Of a DNA stretch of 7,629 nt, positions 5,902-7,629 are shown one piece after another; within the stretch, counting starts at the first letter, position 1, and each line of letters starts with the position of its first letter. The stretch is from assembly GCA_025357995.1 (NCBI GenBank), contig JANYLF010000161.1:1-7629 (forward strand), read 5' to 3'. The notes below the pieces were generated by a model, which did not search any database, had not been told where the DNA came from, and worked only from the letters and a program-made list of their open reading frames with translations. A program made the position numbers and the translations under genes. This stretch comes from Acidimicrobiia bacterium. GTDB taxonomy: Bacteria; Actinomycetota; Acidimicrobiia; IMCC26256; JAENVU01.

Positions 5902-6549
5902 ATGCCCGCACGCGACTTGACCGCGATCGACCACGTCCTCTCGACCACCCGCTCGGTGCGCAAGCGTCTCGACTTCGACCGTGCGGTCGAGCCGGAGATC
6001 ATCGAGGAGTGTCTCCGACTCGCGATTCAGGCGCCGACGGGTGGGAACAGCCAAGGGTGGCGTTGGATCGTGGTCACCGATGCCGCGAAGCGCCTCGCGC
6101 TCGCCGAGATGTACCGCGAGATCGCGACGCCGTACCTCAAGGCGGGTCTTGGCGGAGACGCGGAGGTGTCGGCGCAACAGGGTCGGGTTATCGATTCCGC
6201 GACCTATCTGGCGGAGCGACTGCACGAGGTCCCGGTGCACGTCATCCCGTGCATCTACGGCGAGTTGGACTCGCTTCCCAATTTCGCCGCGGCGGGAAGC
6301 TACGGATCGATCATGCCCGCGATGTGGAGCTTCCAACTCGCGTTGCGCAGTCGCGGTCTCGGTTCGGTGTTGACCACGTTGCACTTGCCGGTGGCCGAGC
6401 GCGCTGCGGCACTGCTCGACATTCCCGCGGGCGTCACGCAAGTAGGGCTGATTCCCGTCGCGTACTTCACCGGGGACGATTTCAGGCCCGCGGTGCGGCG
6501 TCCGGTGGAGGAGATCACCTACTGGAACAGCTGGAAGCAAGCCCGCTGA
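5902..6549 (+). CDS. Nitroreductase-family FMN oxidoreductase
   Basis: A 215-residue soluble flavoprotein of the nitroreductase fold, normally a homodimer that binds FMN at the dimer interface and uses NAD(P)H. Seen here are the phosphate-binding TTRSVRK (15-21), the APTGGNSQGWRW segment (44-55) with the flavin-contacting Asn, the helix GSIMPAMWSFQLALRSRGLGSVLTT (135-159), and the C-terminal RRPVEEITYWNSW (199-211). Length is typical. The ATG at 5902 is preceded by AAAAGG with 6 bases of spacing. Family members reduce nitro or quinone compounds, or act as enone reductases or dehalogenases. Which of these applies cannot be told, and an F420-dependent relative is possible. Its promoter would lie in the 41-base gap facing the DUF983 gene; a CATACC at 5871-5876 could serve as -10. 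The TGA stop lies in the first copy of a 16-base tandem duplication. Confidence 0.93.
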   Translation: MPARDLTAIDHVLSTTRSVRKRLDFDRAVEPEIIEECLRLAIQAPTGGNSQGWRWIVVTDAAKRLALAEMYREIATPYLKAGLGGDAEVSAQQGRVIDSATYLAERLHEVPVHVIPCIYGELDSLPNFAAAGSYGSIMPAMWSFQLALRSRGLGSVLTTLHLPVAERAAALLDIPAGVTQVGLIPVAYFTGDDFRPAVRRPVEEITYWNSWKQAR

Positions 6550-6580
6550 TCAGGTGATGACGCGTGATCAGGTGATGACG
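6547..6580. repeat. 16-base tandem duplication across two convergent gene ends
   Basis: The 16-mer TGATCAGGTGATGACG occurs at 6547-6562 and again at 6565-6580, separated by CG (period 18). Each copy begins with the palindrome TGATCA, which supplies TGA on both strands. The nitroreductase stop uses copy 1 (6547-6549) and the thiolase stop uses copy 2 (complement of 6568-6570). A near-perfect palindrome (6555-6570, centred on ACGCGT) spans the junction. Both copies match exactly, so the duplication may be recent. Confidence 0.9.
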
Positions 6581-7629
6581 TTGGTGTCGCCGTCGGCCCG
6601 GAACTTCACCGCGCGGCCTTCCCAGGGCTGCGTGCACATCTCGCGCAGCGTGTCGGCGTCGGTGCAGTTGGCTAACGCGCGGCGATCGTCGGCCAGGACC
6701 ACGCTGAGGATCCCGATCGTCGGAGTTCCGTCGCGATCGAAGGCCACCGACGTCGCCTCGACTTCGCCGCTGGCGTCGATCACTCCCGCCGCTTCGCGCC
6801 GCGGGAGCGCGTCGACCTGCGCCTGGGTCACGCCCGGATCGACGCGGTTGAAGCCGCCCGCCGGGGGAGTGGTGGAATAGAGCCCCACGCTGTGCTTGGT
6901 TGCGTACCAGCCGAGGGCGGTGACGAGCCCGATGGATCCAGGGTCGGTACGACACGCTTCGACCATGGCCGCGATGGAATGCGTCACGTAGTTGTTGCCC
7001 GGTCCACCGGCGAATGCCAGTCCGCCGGTGACGGTCAGCGGGCGATCATCACCACCGGTCCGGCCCGCGAGCCCGAGCGAATCCATCGCGAGTTCGACCG
7101 CGGCAGGAAAGCACGAATAGAGATCGAAGCGCGCGACATCGTCGAGCGTGACGCCGGCGGCGGCGAGCGCGGCGTGACCCGCGATTCCGATCGCGGTCGA
7201 TCGCGCCAGAGAGTCGCGTTCGGTCACGAAGTAGTGGTCGTGCGCGTCCGCGCCGGCCACCGGGAACACCATCCGATCCCTCGAAACGCCGGCGGCGACC
7301 GCGGCTTCGTACGAACACAAGATCACCGCGGCGGCTTGATCGACGTCGAGGTTCGCGCACATGCGTTTTGTGTACGGGAAACACACGTGGCGATTGTCGA
7401 CAGTGGGCGTGGCGATCTCCGCGGTGCTGTACGCGGTACGTGACCAAGCATCCGGATTGCCGGCGGCGACCGCCGCGAACTGCGACCAGAGCTCACCGAC
7501 CGCGTGTTGGTGCTCGTCGATCCCATGGCCACGCGCGTTCCTGAGCGCGGTCTCGAAGAGCGGGTACACCTGCGTCGGCGCGAGCGCACGATGCGCCATC
7601 TCGTATTGGGTGGTGCCAGAGCGGTCGTC
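6568..7629 (-). CDS. Thiolase-like acetyl-CoA acetyltransferase, TLP1 type (5' end off window)
   Basis: 353 C-terminal residues are encoded here; the frame is open through the right edge, so the true start is outside. The fragment has the thiolase second half: PYTKRMCANLDVDQAAAVILC (85-105), the DLYSCFPAAVELAMDSLGL helix region (169-187), and GGLAFAGGPGNNYVTHSIAAM (202-222), where GPGNNY replaces the usual GHP glycine-rich loop of classical thiolases. An added C-terminal domain of about 95 residues (about 258-353), with short strands such as VIDASGEVEATSV and TIGILSVV, resembles the extra OB-fold-like domain of thiolase-like TLP1 proteins. It is annotated as an acetyl-CoA acetyltransferase by resemblance. 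The acyl-forming Cys would be in the missing part. It may act in fatty acid, steroid or branched-chain degradation, but activity is unproven. It is convergent with the nitroreductase gene, and its stop lies in a duplicated 16-base motif. Confidence 0.9.
   Translation of the reverse strand, partial: DDRSGTTQYEMAHRALAPTQVYPLFETALRNARGHGIDEHQHAVGELWSQFAAVAAGNPDAWSRTAYSTAEIATPTVDNRHVCFPYTKRMCANLDVDQAAAVILCSYEAAVAAGVSRDRMVFPVAGADAHDHYFVTERDSLARSTAIGIAGHAALAAAGVTLDDVARFDLYSCFPAAVELAMDSLGLAGRTGGDDRPLTVTGGLAFAGGPGNNYVTHSIAAMVEACRTDPGSIGLVTALGWYATKHSVGLYSTTPPAGGFNRVDPGVTQAQVDALPRREAAGVIDASGEVEATSVAFDRDGTPTIGILSVVLADDRRALANCTDADTLREMCTQPWEGRAVKFRADGDTNVIT

Noticed and set aside
5461..6540. Minus-strand open frame of about 360 codons opposite the nitroreductase
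   Set aside because: It is antisense to a well-supported nitroreductase and runs across the DUF983 gene in another frame. Its C-terminal part is Ser/Arg-rich shadow sequence.
1..7629. CRISPR arrays, tRNA or rRNA genes, insertion sequences
   Set aside because: No spaced repeat array, cloverleaf, conserved rRNA segment or transposase was seen. The repeats found are short and local.

Overview
This is a GC-rich bacterial chromosome segment, most likely from an actinobacterium. The gene content (actinobacterial-type prfA-prmC, a luciferase-like monooxygenase, a TLP1-type thiolase), the heavy use of G/C-ending codons and several start codons placed 5-8 bases after a -10-like hexamer suggest a mycobacterium-like or Acidimicrobiia-like organism. 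No 16S or other taxonomic marker is present, so this is an inference. The window is almost fully coding. No gap between genes exceeds 100 bases, and there is no tRNA, rRNA, CRISPR array or insertion sequence.

Region 1 (3-3157) is an accessory oxidation module. A TetR-family repressor gene (minus strand) is divergent from a two-gene operon that encodes a ferritin-like diiron protein and a luciferase-like (LLM) flavin monooxygenase. The two operon genes share a GTGA stop/start overlap. The 60-base divergent gap holds three copies of an 8-base GGTATACC-like palindrome. These overlie the best promoter for the regulator and lie beside the operon's promoter region, so autoregulation and co-regulation are likely.

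Region 2 (3181-5163) is a core translation-termination pair: prfA (release factor RF1) and prmC (the methyltransferase that modifies the RF1 GGQ glutamine). The conserved N-terminus of PrmC continues upstream of its first ATG, back to a CTG codon that overlaps the prfA stop codon as CTGA. I therefore propose a non-canonical CTG start.

Region 3 (5164-5860) has a GC-rich 89-base spacer with repeats and inverted repeats, a 72-residue protein of unknown function, and a convergent DUF983-type zinc-ribbon membrane protein whose stop codon is 2 bases from that of the small gene.

Region 4 (5902-7629) has a nitroreductase-family flavoprotein and, convergent to it, the 3' part of a thiolase-like acetyl-CoA acetyltransferase that runs off the right edge. 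The two stop codons lie in successive copies of a 16-base tandem duplication. The oxidoreductases and thiolase would fit catabolism of a lipid-, terpene- or steroid-like substrate, but no substrate can be read from the sequence.
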